From NCBI GenBank assembly GCA_035527455.1, contig DATLAN010000068.1, forward strand, positions 1 through 13,215: a stretch of 13,215 bases of DNA, written 5' to 3'. This DNA comes from DATLAN01 sp035527455. Its GTDB lineage: Bacteria; Planctomycetota; Planctomycetia; Pirellulales; Thermoguttaceae. The first letter of the stretch is position 1. Each line of letters opens with the position of its first letter. This document shows, in pieces, positions 1 to 7,261 of the stretch. Made by a program: the position numbers and the translations under genes. The notes beneath the pieces are model-generated. The model was not told the origin of the DNA and ran no database searches. It saw only the letters and a program-made list of their open reading frames with translations.

Positions 1-132
1 ATGTCGATCTTCCGCACTCTGAAACAACGGGGCCACGATCCCATTCGAACCATCATCGACGCCCTGGCCACCTACCTCACCACGGGACAACTTCCAAAGC
101 TCCCCGAACCCAAAAACGCTTCAGATGGCTGA
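1..132 (+). CDS. IS66-family transposase, C-terminal end (partial)
   Basis: The frame is open from the first base and ends with TGA at 130-132, giving 43 residues (MSIFRTLKQRGHDPI... to ...LPKLPEPKNASDG). The pattern of a TLKQRGHDP stretch followed by a predicted helix and a TYLTTGQLPxLP ending is what I recognise as the extreme C-terminus of planctomycete IS66-type transposases. The catalytic DDE domain would lie left of the window. The ATG at position 1 is very probably an internal methionine, because a protein this short with this ending is not expected to stand alone. I did not identify a terminal inverted repeat with certainty downstream. The family call rests on recall of the C-terminal motif only, so it is moderately sure. 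Its position beside broken genes fits a transposon-disturbed region. Confidence 0.6.
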   Translation: MSIFRTLKQRGHDPIRTIIDALATYLTTGQLPKLPEPKNASDG

Positions 133-170
133 AGTGTTACCGCATTTCATAGCATATAATCGCAGGTCAT

Positions 171-209
171 GGTAGTACCTCGGCTCGAAGATAGTACCCG
201 GTAGTACCC
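171..209. repeat. Three TAGTACC motifs, near-palindromic GGTAGTACC
   Basis: TAGTACC occurs at 173-179, 192-198 and 202-208. The first and third copies are preceded by GG, giving GGTAGTACC, which is a palindrome around its central base. The cluster lies about 40 bp past the stop of the transposase fragment and about 60 bp from the end of the broken minus-strand gene. It could be part of the right end of the insertion sequence or a small protein-binding site. Nothing else in the sequence decides between these. Confidence 0.4.
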
Positions 210-270
210 GCGATCAAGCAGATCCGCTCAGTATGCCGCAGCCGCCGGGAAAGGCACGCTAACTACCATT

Positions 271-648
271 CTATTTCGAGATGCCTGCTGAGGGTCTTGG
301 AACACCAAGCTCCCACGCCCTGTAGGCCGCCTCCGCCGTCGGGAAGACCGCGGGCGGCATCACCTCAATGTCTTCGCTGGCCACCCAGGAAGCGTCCTGG
401 GGATCGAGGAGCAAGCTGTGAAAGCTGTCAATCGCCACCCAGCCGTCGCGACGGGCTTCGATCCTTGTTCCGTCCTACAGCCCCGTCGTCTGAGCTTGGT
501 TCAGTTGCTCGGAAAAGTCACGCGACCCGTACATCGCCCCAGTTGGTGGTGCCAACGAGGTTTCTTCCCGAGCCGCCAAACGAACATCGCCGCGAAGATG
601 CTCAGCCCATTCATCGTATGTGCAGTCGAACGCGTTCGAGGTACTCAT
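271..648 (-). pseudogene. Unknown protein interrupted by an in-frame TAG
   Basis: Reading from ATG at 648, the frame gives 57 residues (MSTSNAFDCTYDEWAEHLR...) up to TAG at 475-477. It then continues in the same frame for 67 more sense codons (DGTRIEARRDGWVAIDSF... to ...PRPSAGISK) before TAG at 271-273. Both halves have protein-like composition, with acidic, aromatic and alanine-rich helical stretches such as FPTAEAAYRAWELG. A single base change creating the TAG in an originally 124-125-residue protein explains this best. I do not recognise the family. The ATG overlaps the end of the preceding CPKCG gene by 38 bp in another frame and has no clear Shine-Dalgarno, so translation may have been coupled to that gene. 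Translation may still stop at 57 residues; readthrough is possible but there is no sign of it. Confidence 0.5.
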
Positions 649-754
649 CGTCCAAGTCGTCGAGCGTCAGGTTGATCGATGGCCGGTACCAGTCCGAGTA
701 AACCTGCCCACACTTCGGGCACTCCACGTCGATCTGTTCGGGCGGGGATGTCAT
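611..754 (-). CDS. Small CPKCG protein, half zinc ribbon
   Basis: This is a 47-residue product beginning MTSPPEQIDVECPKCGQVY. The ATG at 752-754 is preceded by GGAG with a 7-nt spacing, a good ribosome binding site, and it starts 31 bp after the creatininase stop on the same strand, so the two are probably co-transcribed. One CPxCG knuckle (C12, C15) is followed by a DWYRPSINL segment and an acidic DDLDDEYL stretch. A complete zinc ribbon needs a second Cys pair; here the protein ends in basic ERVRLHIR without it. I recall similar small planctomycete proteins that carry a second CPxCG after the acidic stretch, so this copy may be truncated by a frameshift near 640. Function is unknown. Protein or nucleic-acid binding would be the usual guess for a zinc ribbon, but a half site is unlikely to fold alone. 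Confidence 0.55.
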   Translation of the reverse strand: MTSPPEQIDVECPKCGQVYSDWYRPSINLTLDDLDDEYLERVRLHIR

Positions 755-785
755 GATCCGGCTCCGTGCCTCCTCGCCACATGGT

Positions 786-1622
786 CTATATCAGCCACCA
801 ATTCCCCGGGCTCACGGACTCCAGGTTGAAGGATCGTTGGTTCTCTGGAAGCGAGGCCAGCAACTCCTGGGCTTTTCGGCCGATGGCCTCGGACGCCAGT
901 TCTACGTTCCGCCTACCCACCTCAGCCGAGGCATGTTTCCGAGGGTCCAAACCGCCAATCCCGGATGGAGGCTTCATGTCGAGGTTGATGGGGCCGTCGC
1001 CCAGCTCGGACATGTCCACCAAGTCGGGATAGAGGAACATCATGTTGGACGTTTCCCATTTGGCGGCATGATCCGAGGCCGATTCAAGCCCCCGGCTGAG
1101 CGTAATCTCCCAAATACCAATCCCTGTCACGTTGCCATCGGCCGTCACGGGCTCCAGCGCCTTGTTGATCATGTCAATCTGCCCCCGAATGTTGTGCCCG
1201 GAGGCTCCAATGATGACACGATACCCGGTCCGTTTCAGGCGATTGAACAGGTCCGTCAGTACGGGCACGAGGTGCTCCTGCCGGAACCCGTCATGAAAGT
1301 ACACCGGCGGATAGACCACGCCGCCGAACTTCTCGGCACTCTTGACCAGAATCCCGTGGGCCTTGATCGCGTCGTTGCCGAGCGGTAGATGGAGACCATG
1401 CCACTCGATGAGGCCGAATGGCACGTACACCACCGGAAACTTCCGGCCGGCGGCCTCCAGTTGGGCGGGCCGCATGAACTGCATTTGAACGTTGGGAGAG
1501 AGCTGGCTTTGAATTCTGTCGTTCTCGTCAGATTGACCGTCAGCCGCGTTGGCGCCGCCCGCTGCCAGGGCCCCGCCCGCCAGGGCCAGCATGTTTGTCC
1601 CGAGAAAGTCGCGTCGCTTCAT
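786..1622 (-). CDS. Creatininase-family protein with Tat signal peptide
   Basis: This is a 278-residue protein whose fold family comprises metal-dependent amidohydrolases (creatininase, MftE and FAPy-type relatives). The start at 1620-1622 is chosen because AAGGAG lies just upstream and the protein then opens with a twin-arginine signal, MKRRDFLG, followed by an alanine/glycine-rich hydrophobic stretch ending ANA at about residue 26. An in-frame ATG 63 bp upstream would hide the signal. The metal-site motif is visible as E73-W-H75-G-L-H78-L-P-L-G-N-D84. A GHN loop follows at 142-144, and HAAKWETS (185-192) matches the family's HAG-ExETS region. The usual STEQHGPHLPL is altered to LIEWHGLHLPL, but the charged ligands are kept. 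It is probably exported folded with its metal. The substrate cannot be told; true creatininase activity is unlikely to be its role in this setting. It heads a minus-strand run with the CPKCG gene. Confidence 0.85.
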   Translation of the reverse strand: MKRRDFLGTNMLALAGGALAAGGANAADGQSDENDRIQSQLSPNVQMQFMRPAQLEAAGRKFPVVYVPFGLIEWHGLHLPLGNDAIKAHGILVKSAEKFGGVVYPPVYFHDGFRQEHLVPVLTDLFNRLKRTGYRVIIGASGHNIRGQIDMINKALEPVTADGNVTGIGIWEITLSRGLESASDHAAKWETSNMMFLYPDLVDMSELGDGPINLDMKPPSGIGGLDPRKHASAEVGRRNVELASEAIGRKAQELLASLPENQRSFNLESVSPGNWWLI

Positions 1623-1762
1623 TTTCCTTTTCTCCTTGCTTCCTGCGGAAGTCGGACATTGTGACTGTAGCACGTAAGCATGCATGGATCATCACGAATC
1701 CTTAGGCGAAGTCAAGCCGCCTGGGGCCTCGACAAGCCCATCAACCCCGACAGAATCTTGTT

Positions 1763-2044
1763 CGGCTCACCGGCACCGGACTACCTCATCTCGGCGGGCT
1801 GGCGAAGCTGGAGTTGCTGAACCTCGATCAAACGGGCATCCGCGACGGCAATCTCCAGCCGCTTGCGGGCATCAAGAACCTGAAGGTTCTGTTTCTGGAA
1901 TACAACCGCGACGTCACCGACGCCAGCCAGCCCCTTTTCGCGCGGATGAGGACCCTGGTGAAGCTCGATCTCGTCGACAGCGGCGTCAGTGACGCGGGTC
2001 TGGAGCAATTGCGCCAAACCCTGCCGAACTGCGAGATCCCCTGA
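1763..2044 (+). pseudogene. Leucine-rich-repeat protein remnant, 5' end missing
   Basis: From about 1763 to the TGA at 2042-2044 the frame encodes roughly 93 residues with three to four leucine-rich repeats of the planctomycete or plant-like type: LPHLGGLAKLELLNLDQTGI, then LAGIKNLKVLFLEYN, then MRTLVKLDLVDSGVSDAGL, closing with QTLPNCEIP, a typical C-terminal cap. No ATG or GTG with a ribosome site precedes it. The frame is open back to 1706, but that part does not look like LRR sequence. The most likely reading is the tail of a longer LRR protein whose 5' part has been lost. A TTG at 1814 would permit a 76-residue product but has no supporting signal. LRR proteins of this kind are usually exported or membrane-attached and bind proteins; the role here is unknown. 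Confidence 0.55.
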
Positions 2045-2053
2045 AACGGATCG

Positions 2054-2116
2054 CACCGGCGATCTTGCCAGTGAGTCAAGCGACATGGTAGGATCGCTTC
2101 CGCAAGATCGACGGGC
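2054..2116 (+). promoter_or_regulatory. Promoter inside inverted repeat, copy 1
   Basis: A TTGCCA box (2065-2070) and a TAGGAT box (2089-2094) are separated by 18 nt, a plausible sigma70 promoter reading rightward with a start near 2101. The left arm CGATCTTGC overlaps the -35 box, and its exact inverse GCAAGATCG (2102-2110) lies at the expected transcription start, with a 31-nt loop between the 16-nt arms. A second copy with the same geometry lies at 6721-6783, with 49 of 60 positions identical on an ungapped alignment. It lies about 160 bp ahead of the HEAT-repeat gene, which it probably drives, leaving a leader of about 160 nt. The repeat arms could be an operator or a hairpin at the 5' end of the message. 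Confidence 0.5.
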
Positions 2117-2259
2117 CACCCATTCGTACCAATTCTTGCGGGAAATTCTTGGCGCCGCGTGGAACCATTTCGGTAGTCGAAGCGACAGAATACCACCACG
2201 ACCATCCAACTGACCGACTGAAAGATCTCGGTTTTCACATTCCAGCACGGGAGAATGTC

Positions 2260-4344
2260 ATGACTACCAAGCTGGCCGGCACGCTATTGGTCGTCTTCTC
2301 TTTTGGCAGCGCTTGGGCGGTTGCCGACCCGGCGGTTCCGGAGCACCGTCCCGTGGTAACCGCTATTCTCGTCAACGGCTCGACCATCGAGGGGGTACTC
2401 TTGGAGTTTTCCCAAGGTCAATACAAGCTCTGGGATGACGGTGTCGAGCGTACCGTCGCCGAAACCGCGATTCGCCGTCTCGCCTTTCGTCTGCAGCAGA
2501 AGCCGGCCGAGCCGGAAGAGGGAGCGGGAAAGGTCACGCGCCCGAAAACGCCGCATGATCCCGAGATCGACAAACACATCCAGGCCCTGATGCGTTCGCG
2601 TTACGGACAGAACGAAGAAGCCATCGCCAAACTGGCCGCCATGGGACCCGAAGTGGTCGACCCGTTGCTGGCCGCTGTCGCCAAAAACTCCGACATCTAC
2701 CAGGCGGCGGCGGAAGTCTTCGTGCGGATGGGCCCGGACGTGTTCCCCCGGCTGGTGGATCGGGCCAGGGAGCGGAACTCCTTCGAAACGATCCAACCGC
2801 TGCGATTCGCGCTGACTAAGATGGGGGAGGACGGCCTGCCGGTGGTGGTTGCCATGGTCACGGACCCCGAGCCCCGCATTCGCGCGATGGGCTTCGACGC
2901 GGTCCCTTACGCGGCCGGAGCGGGAAGGAAGGTTCCCCAAGAGGTCTTCGAAAAGCTGTTGGAGGGCGTCCACGACCTCAGTCCGGACGTCCAAAGCAGC
3001 GTCTGCCAGGCGCTGGGGCAGTGCCGCAACGCGCCGTCGCTATCGGTTCCCGTCCTGCGACGCGTACTCGAACAGTGCGAGTACGACCAGGTCCGGTCGG
3101 CGGCGGCGAGCAGCCTCTATTCGGCGGGCTATTACCTGTCGCAAGACTCTCCCGAGTTCCACTCGATCGTCGAGGCATTTGCCGAAGCCTTGGTCAAGGA
3201 CCCTTACGACTCGGTGCGGAGAAGTTGCGCTTTTTCGCTCGGACAACTCGGTCAGCGTGACGCGACTACCATTCCCGCTTTGCAGAAAGCGGTGCCTGCG
3301 CTGAGAATTGCAGCGAAGGACAAGATCGCTTATGTCCAGCAGACCGCGCTGGAGACGCTCCACCAGCTCGGCGCGGCCGAAGACGTGGTCGGCCAGGGGC
3401 AGGACGCGACGCCCGAGCAGATCGCCACGCTTGTGACGCAGCTCAGCGCCAACTCCGCCACCCAACGCGCGGCCCAGCGGCAATTGCAGCAGCTCGGCCC
3501 CGAGTACTTCCACGATGTGGTCAAGGAAGTGCGCAAGAACCCGCAAATGCAGAGCTGGCAATCCGTCAGCCGCGTGTTCGCGTCGTGGGGCACCTCCATG
3601 CTGCCGAATCTTGCGGAACTCGCCGGCGATGAGCAAATGGTGCTCATGCGCCGCATCGCCGCCCATGCCTACGGTGAAATGCCATTGCTCGAAGTGCCCG
3701 AAGAGCTTCTTGCCCTGCTGGAGGATGAAGAGAGCTGGGTACGTCTGGAAGCCATCCGTGCCCTGGCCAAACTGGCCAACCAGGCCACCAACGACAGTTG
3801 GTCGGGCAACTATCGCCGCTACACGGAACCCACGGTCAAGCACACCAAAGAGCAGTTGCAGGGCATCCGCGACGTCGCGGTGGGCCTGCTCGTCGGCGAG
3901 TTGACGGATCTCAGCGAGGCCAGCCGCAAGGAAGCGCTCTCCGCGCTGGAAGAGGTGGCCCCGGGCCACGAGAAGACGGCACCGGCGGTGATCCGGGTGT
4001 TGGCCGAAGATCCGTCTTCCGACGTCAGGGCAGACGCTGCCTACGAACTGCGCGGCATCCTCTCAGCCGTCCGCGGGAAGCCGGAAGTGTTCCACGCGAC
4101 CGCCAAGGCGCTCGTCGACGCGGTGGAAAACGACGAGGAAGAGGGCGTCCGAAGAAATGCCCTGGTGGCGGCGGCCTGCTCGGCCCCCCAATTGCCGGAG
4201 ACCATCTCGATGCTGAAAACGGCCGTGAAGGACCCCGCCCTGCAGTCCTCGGCGCGGGAGTTCCTCGAGAGAATCGAGGGCCAGCGCAGCGGCCGGGAAG
4301 ACCCACCGGCAGAAACGCCCCCGCCCGACCCGTTTGCGCGGTGA
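2260..4344 (+). CDS. Secreted HEAT-repeat protein
   Basis: This is a 694-residue protein built mostly of HEAT/PBS-lyase-type helical repeats. The ATG at 2260 is preceded by GGGAG with 6-nt spacing and opens a signal peptide (MTTKLAGTLLVVFSFGSAWA, cleavage near residue 20-22); upstream in-frame codons are not protein-like. Residues about 33-76 (VVTAILVNGSTIEGVLLEF... to ...AIRRLAF) form a short beta-rich segment, perhaps SH3- or LSm-like, that often precedes HEAT arrays in planctomycete proteins. From about residue 105 to 680 there are repeated helix pairs such as VDPLLAAVAKNSDIYQAAAE and SSDVRADAAYELRGIL. The tail is proline-rich (ETPPPDPFAR). Such proteins act as scaffolds or binding modules in the periplasm; no catalytic residues were seen. 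It is a single gene, preceded by the promoter-like element at 2054-2116 and convergent with the TPR lipoprotein gene. The HEAT call is firm; the partner is unknown. Confidence 0.85.
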   Translation: MTTKLAGTLLVVFSFGSAWAVADPAVPEHRPVVTAILVNGSTIEGVLLEFSQGQYKLWDDGVERTVAETAIRRLAFRLQQKPAEPEEGAGKVTRPKTPHDPEIDKHIQALMRSRYGQNEEAIAKLAAMGPEVVDPLLAAVAKNSDIYQAAAEVFVRMGPDVFPRLVDRARERNSFETIQPLRFALTKMGEDGLPVVVAMVTDPEPRIRAMGFDAVPYAAGAGRKVPQEVFEKLLEGVHDLSPDVQSSVCQALGQCRNAPSLSVPVLRRVLEQCEYDQVRSAAASSLYSAGYYLSQDSPEFHSIVEAFAEALVKDPYDSVRRSCAFSLGQLGQRDATTIPALQKAVPALRIAAKDKIAYVQQTALETLHQLGAAEDVVGQGQDATPEQIATLVTQLSANSATQRAAQRQLQQLGPEYFHDVVKEVRKNPQMQSWQSVSRVFASWGTSMLPNLAELAGDEQMVLMRRIAAHAYGEMPLLEVPEELLALLEDEESWVRLEAIRALAKLANQATNDSWSGNYRRYTEPTVKHTKEQLQGIRDVAVGLLVGELTDLSEASRKEALSALEEVAPGHEKTAPAVIRVLAEDPSSDVRADAAYELRGILSAVRGKPEVFHATAKALVDAVENDEEEGVRRNALVAAACSAPQLPETISMLKTAVKDPALQSSAREFLERIEGQRSGREDPPAETPPPDPFAR

Positions 4345-4407
4345 CAGGCCGCTTGAGGTCAGAGCTTGAAGGCGTGATTCCTCTCGTGGTGTGGCGCAGC
4401 CAGGGGA

Positions 4408-4437
4408 GGCTTGCGGCGAGCCACCTCCGCCCAAGCC
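4408..4437. terminator. Hairpin between convergent genes
   Basis: GGCTTG-C-GGCG pairs with CGCCCAAGCC around a 9-nt loop, giving ten base pairs with one bulged C. It lies 64 bp after the stop of the HEAT-repeat gene and about 75 bp after the stop of the convergent TPR gene. Its position suits a bidirectional terminator, but neither strand shows a T-tract after the stem, so this is a weak call. Confidence 0.3.
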
Positions 4438-4511
4438 GCCCGCTGAGTGAGAGGGACGAAATCGGGCAAACGGGGTCCCGGCCATCCGCCTGCCTGTTTT
4501 GCCATAAAGGC

Positions 4512-6545
4512 TCATGGCTCCTTTTCCGCTTCCGTCGTCGGCCCGGCCACCTGTTTCAGCGTCATCGCTCCGCCTTGGCCGCGTTCGGCGACGTAGCGGA
4601 CCGCCGTCGTCCTGAGCGGCTTGCCGGCATCGTCGCTTTCCAGGATCAACTCGCCGTCGGCCGTAAACTCCTGGCGCTCCTCGCCGCGCGTCCGGGTCCA
4701 TCCCAGCAAGCTACCGTCGTCGGCGTAATGGTACTCGTCGCGCCAGTCCTTGCGGAAATCGAGCATCGGGTCGACGTAGTTGCCCTTGACGGCCGGGTCG
4801 GTATAGTCGACCACGCTGATGCGATGCCGGTCGTCGTAAACCCGCTTCTCGTTCGCCGGGTAGTAGAAGCAGATGAACGCGGGAGCGGAGTAGTATTGGC
4901 CGTTGTCGACGAAGACGCCGATGTCCACGCGGTCGGATTCCATCTTCGAGTCCGGCGCGATCGGGCGACGTTCGTGGTACGGCACGATCAGCTCGGCCCG
5001 GGAGCCGCCGCCGTCAAGCGGGTTGATCCGGATACGCTCGGCATCTCCCCGCAGCACGACCCAGTGGTAAGTCAGCGGGTTGCCGTTGAGATCTTTGCTG
5101 GCCTCGGCACTGACGACCATGCGGCGGTCGTGCCTGGTCGATTTCACGATGCGGGCAATCGCGCACGGCGTGTCGAGTAGGTGCTCGCGCGGCCCGACGT
5201 CGAAGTAGTCGCGGCCGACGACCGGCTGATCTTCCTCGATCACCCGAAGCTGTATCATCGGCGGCAACGCGTCGGGCGTCATCTCGTGGGCCAGCTTCAC
5301 CATTTTCTCCACCTGGATCCGGCCGCCGTCGAAGACGGTGGGGTGTGCCGCGCCGGTGAGATAGTCCTCGCGAGCTTCGACCATCTGGTTGCTGCTGCGG
5401 AAGATCATCTGCACGGCCGCCATCAGGGTCCCGGACCCGGCCAGCTTCAGCTTGACTTCGGGCCGGAACGCCGCCAGCGTCGCGCCCACGGCGCTGAGAA
5501 AGGCGCGGTCGGAGCCGGAAGAGCCCTGCGAGACGATCATGTAGGGCGTGTTGGCGGGGAATACGTCGCCGTGGCCTTGGCCCTCGACGCGCGGGTCGTG
5601 GTCGCGGTGCTCGGGGTAGACGTACAGGTGGTTGGCCAGGTACTGCAGGTAAAGCAGCCCGCCGCGAGGCTGCGTCAAGGCGTTGCGGGCCTGGCTCCGC
5701 CAGTAGGGGCCCGACGTCATTGCCGTCGATGAATTGCCGATCGTGATGCCGTTGTACAAGAAGGCAAGCTGCAGCCCGTGATCCAGACCGCGCCCGCGGG
5801 CCTCCTCGGAGAACTCGACTCGCGTCAACTGCGGCAGGGCCTTGAAGTTCATGTTGGAGTGATCGCGGTCGTGATTGTCGTAGAGGTCGCCGTGGTTTCC
5901 GGCGGCGGTGCCCTCCTCGTGCCACGTGCGCAGCAGATCGCCGGCCGTGCCCAGCCCGACCGCAATCGGCTTCTCGGCGGTGGTCTCGCGGTCGAGCTTG
6001 AAGAAGGCGTGGAAGACGCCCAGCTTGACGTTCCAGGCCGTGTTGCCTTCGCCGACCAGCACCTGGCCGTCCTCGATCTCGGCCGGCTTGACCTCGTAGT
6101 GCCAGCCCGGGGGCTTGCTGTCCAGCGGCTCGCCGGCTTTCTTGACGATCTCCTGGAACCGGGCCGCGTCGCGCAAGCCCTTGAGATCCTCGTCGGACTC
6201 GATCTGCCCGACGTCGCGGAAGCCGAGATCGACGGCCTGATCGAGCGCGGCCAAGGCCTCGTCGTTGCGGTTCTGCCGGGCCAAGACGCAGGCGAGGTTA
6301 TAGTGAGAGTTGGCGTCGTGGGGCATTCGCTCGATCGACTGGCGGAGGACCTTTTCGGCCTGTTGGAACTCTCCGCGGGCGAGCAACTCGGCCAGCGCGC
6401 GCATGGACGCAACGTGCCTCAGTTGCAGCGAGGGCAGATCGAACACCGAGGGGGCCTCGGGCGCCGTCACATCGTCCGTGGCCCCGCAACAGGCTACCAG
6501 CGCGGCGAGGACGCCGAGGGATCGGATAGGTGGGATCAGGCGCAT
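4512..6545 (-). CDS. TPR-containing lipoprotein of unknown function
   Basis: This is a 677-residue protein. The start at 6543-6545 is chosen because AAGGAGG lies about ten bases upstream and the product then begins with a lipoprotein signal (MRLIPPIRSLGVLAALVAC, lipobox L-V-A-C19). Residues about 45-110 form two TPR units (ALAELLARGEFQQAEKVLRQ and AHYNLACVLAR-type helices). The next stretch, DVGQIESDEDLKGLRDAARF (111-130), matches the TPR end-of-group pattern. The long remainder is not a family I can name. It is rich in aromatic, His and Asp residues (YDNHDRDHSNMNF) and has a segment around 479-540 (SKDLNGNPLTYHW) that resembles a PKD or Ig-like beta domain. The protein should be anchored to a membrane and act in the periplasm, perhaps as a binding or assembly factor. 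It is divergent from the sulfatase chimera and convergent with the HEAT gene. Confidence 0.75.
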   Translation of the reverse strand: MRLIPPIRSLGVLAALVACCGATDDVTAPEAPSVFDLPSLQLRHVASMRALAELLARGEFQQAEKVLRQSIERMPHDANSHYNLACVLARQNRNDEALAALDQAVDLGFRDVGQIESDEDLKGLRDAARFQEIVKKAGEPLDSKPPGWHYEVKPAEIEDGQVLVGEGNTAWNVKLGVFHAFFKLDRETTAEKPIAVGLGTAGDLLRTWHEEGTAAGNHGDLYDNHDRDHSNMNFKALPQLTRVEFSEEARGRGLDHGLQLAFLYNGITIGNSSTAMTSGPYWRSQARNALTQPRGGLLYLQYLANHLYVYPEHRDHDPRVEGQGHGDVFPANTPYMIVSQGSSGSDRAFLSAVGATLAAFRPEVKLKLAGSGTLMAAVQMIFRSSNQMVEAREDYLTGAAHPTVFDGGRIQVEKMVKLAHEMTPDALPPMIQLRVIEEDQPVVGRDYFDVGPREHLLDTPCAIARIVKSTRHDRRMVVSAEASKDLNGNPLTYHWVVLRGDAERIRINPLDGGGSRAELIVPYHERRPIAPDSKMESDRVDIGVFVDNGQYYSAPAFICFYYPANEKRVYDDRHRISVVDYTDPAVKGNYVDPMLDFRKDWRDEYHYADDGSLLGWTRTRGEERQEFTADGELILESDDAGKPLRTTAVRYVAERGQGGAMTLKQVAGPTTEAEKEP

Positions 6546-6621
6546 CAAGTCGGTCCTCCTTCCATTGCGGCTGTGGTGTCTCTTGGAGTGCGGGATCATG
6601 CCCCAACACCGCCGGCCATCC

Positions 6622-6627
6622 ATTTTA
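6622..6627 (-). promoter_or_regulatory. Possible -10 box of the TPR lipoprotein gene
   Basis: On the minus strand a TAAAAT hexamer lies about 77 bp upstream of the lipoprotein start, in the only AT-rich patch of the intergenic region. The expected -35 position carries only a poor match (TGGTTT), so this is a tentative assignment by position and composition. Confidence 0.25.
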
Positions 6628-6720
6628 GCCAAATGCGAGCGAAAAACCACTGCCAGGCCACGTGTGGAGCCGGGGTCGGGCTGGGGGGCAGAGCTTGAAC
6701 AAACAATGAATAGCGGCTAG

Positions 6721-6783
6721 CACCGCCGATCTTGCGAAAGAGCCGGGCGAAGTGGTAGGATCATTTCCGCAAGATCGACGGTG
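6721..6783 (+). promoter_or_regulatory. Promoter inside inverted repeat, copy 2
   Basis: TTGCGA (6732-6737) and TAGGAT (6756-6761) with an 18-nt spacer form a sigma70-like promoter. The arms CACCGCCGATCTTGCG (6721-6736) and CGCAAGATCGACGGTG (6768-6783) are inverted repeats matching at 15 of 16 positions around a 31-nt loop. The arrangement is the same as at 2054-2116. It lies 44 bp upstream of the sulfatase start and probably drove that gene; promoter, spacer and arms are intact although the gene is not. Confidence 0.5.
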
Positions 6784-7129
6784 TCACCCGCGAGTGTCCG
6801 CGGTCAGATCAGAATCATTGCCGAAGATGCAAATCATGAACGATCACTTCTGCCGCATCCTGCTGTTCTTCAGCGCTGTAATCTTCGGGGTATCGACCGT
6901 CTCGTCTGCCGCGGAAACGCGCCCCAACATCCTCCTGATCGTCGCCGACAACCAGGGGGCGTGGACGTTGGGGTGTTATGGCAATCGGGAGATCCGCACG
7001 CCGAAAATCGATCGGCTGGCGCAGGAGGGGATGCTCTTTACACGATGCTTCAGCTCCAATTCGGTCTGCTCGCCCACCCGGGCGACGCTGCTGACCGGGC
7101 TGATGCCCTCGCAGCACGGCGTGCACTGC

Positions 7130-7255
7130 TGGCTGGCCGGCGGACCTTCGCACCTCGATACGTTCGATCCGAAACCCGAGGCGGGCAACGACTACTGCGG
7201 TCCGTTGAACCAGCCGATCCAGACCAACGTGGACGGCATCCGGATCGGCCAGCTC
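7130..7255 (+). other. DUF1501 protein fragment
   Basis: In the same frame as the sulfatase start, about 42 residues read WLAGGPSHLDTFDPKPEAGN, then DYCGPLNQPIQTNVDGIRIGQL. This is the diagnostic N-terminal signature of planctomycete DUF1501 proteins (GGPSxxDTFDPKP followed by TNVxGIRI), a secreted family related to the sulfatase/alkaline phosphatase superfamily. The rest of that protein, about 350-400 residues and normally continuing with a PLLAK-type segment, is absent. Its own signal peptide is replaced by the sulfatase one. The join falls between HGVHC of the sulfatase and WLAGGP of the DUF1501 part. Confidence 0.7.
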
Positions 7256-7261
7256 GACAGC

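Noticed and set aside
155..160. Perfect TATAAT hexamer after the transposase stop
   Set aside because: No reasonable -35 box lies 16-18 bp upstream, and there is no plus-strand gene downstream for it to serve.
753..1388. Plus-strand frame of 211 codons opposite the creatininase-family gene
   Set aside because: The minus-strand product has a Tat signal, a ribosome site and the family's metal motif; the plus frame has none of these.
2149..2259. In-frame TTG upstream extension of the HEAT-repeat protein
   Set aside because: The added 37 residues are not protein-like and would bury the signal peptide; ATG at 2260 has a good ribosome site.
3798..5180. Plus-strand frame of 460 codons spanning the HEAT gene end and the convergent TPR gene
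   Set aside because: It overlaps two well-supported genes in the wrong frame or strand and its product shows the Arg/Gly-rich composition of a shadow frame.
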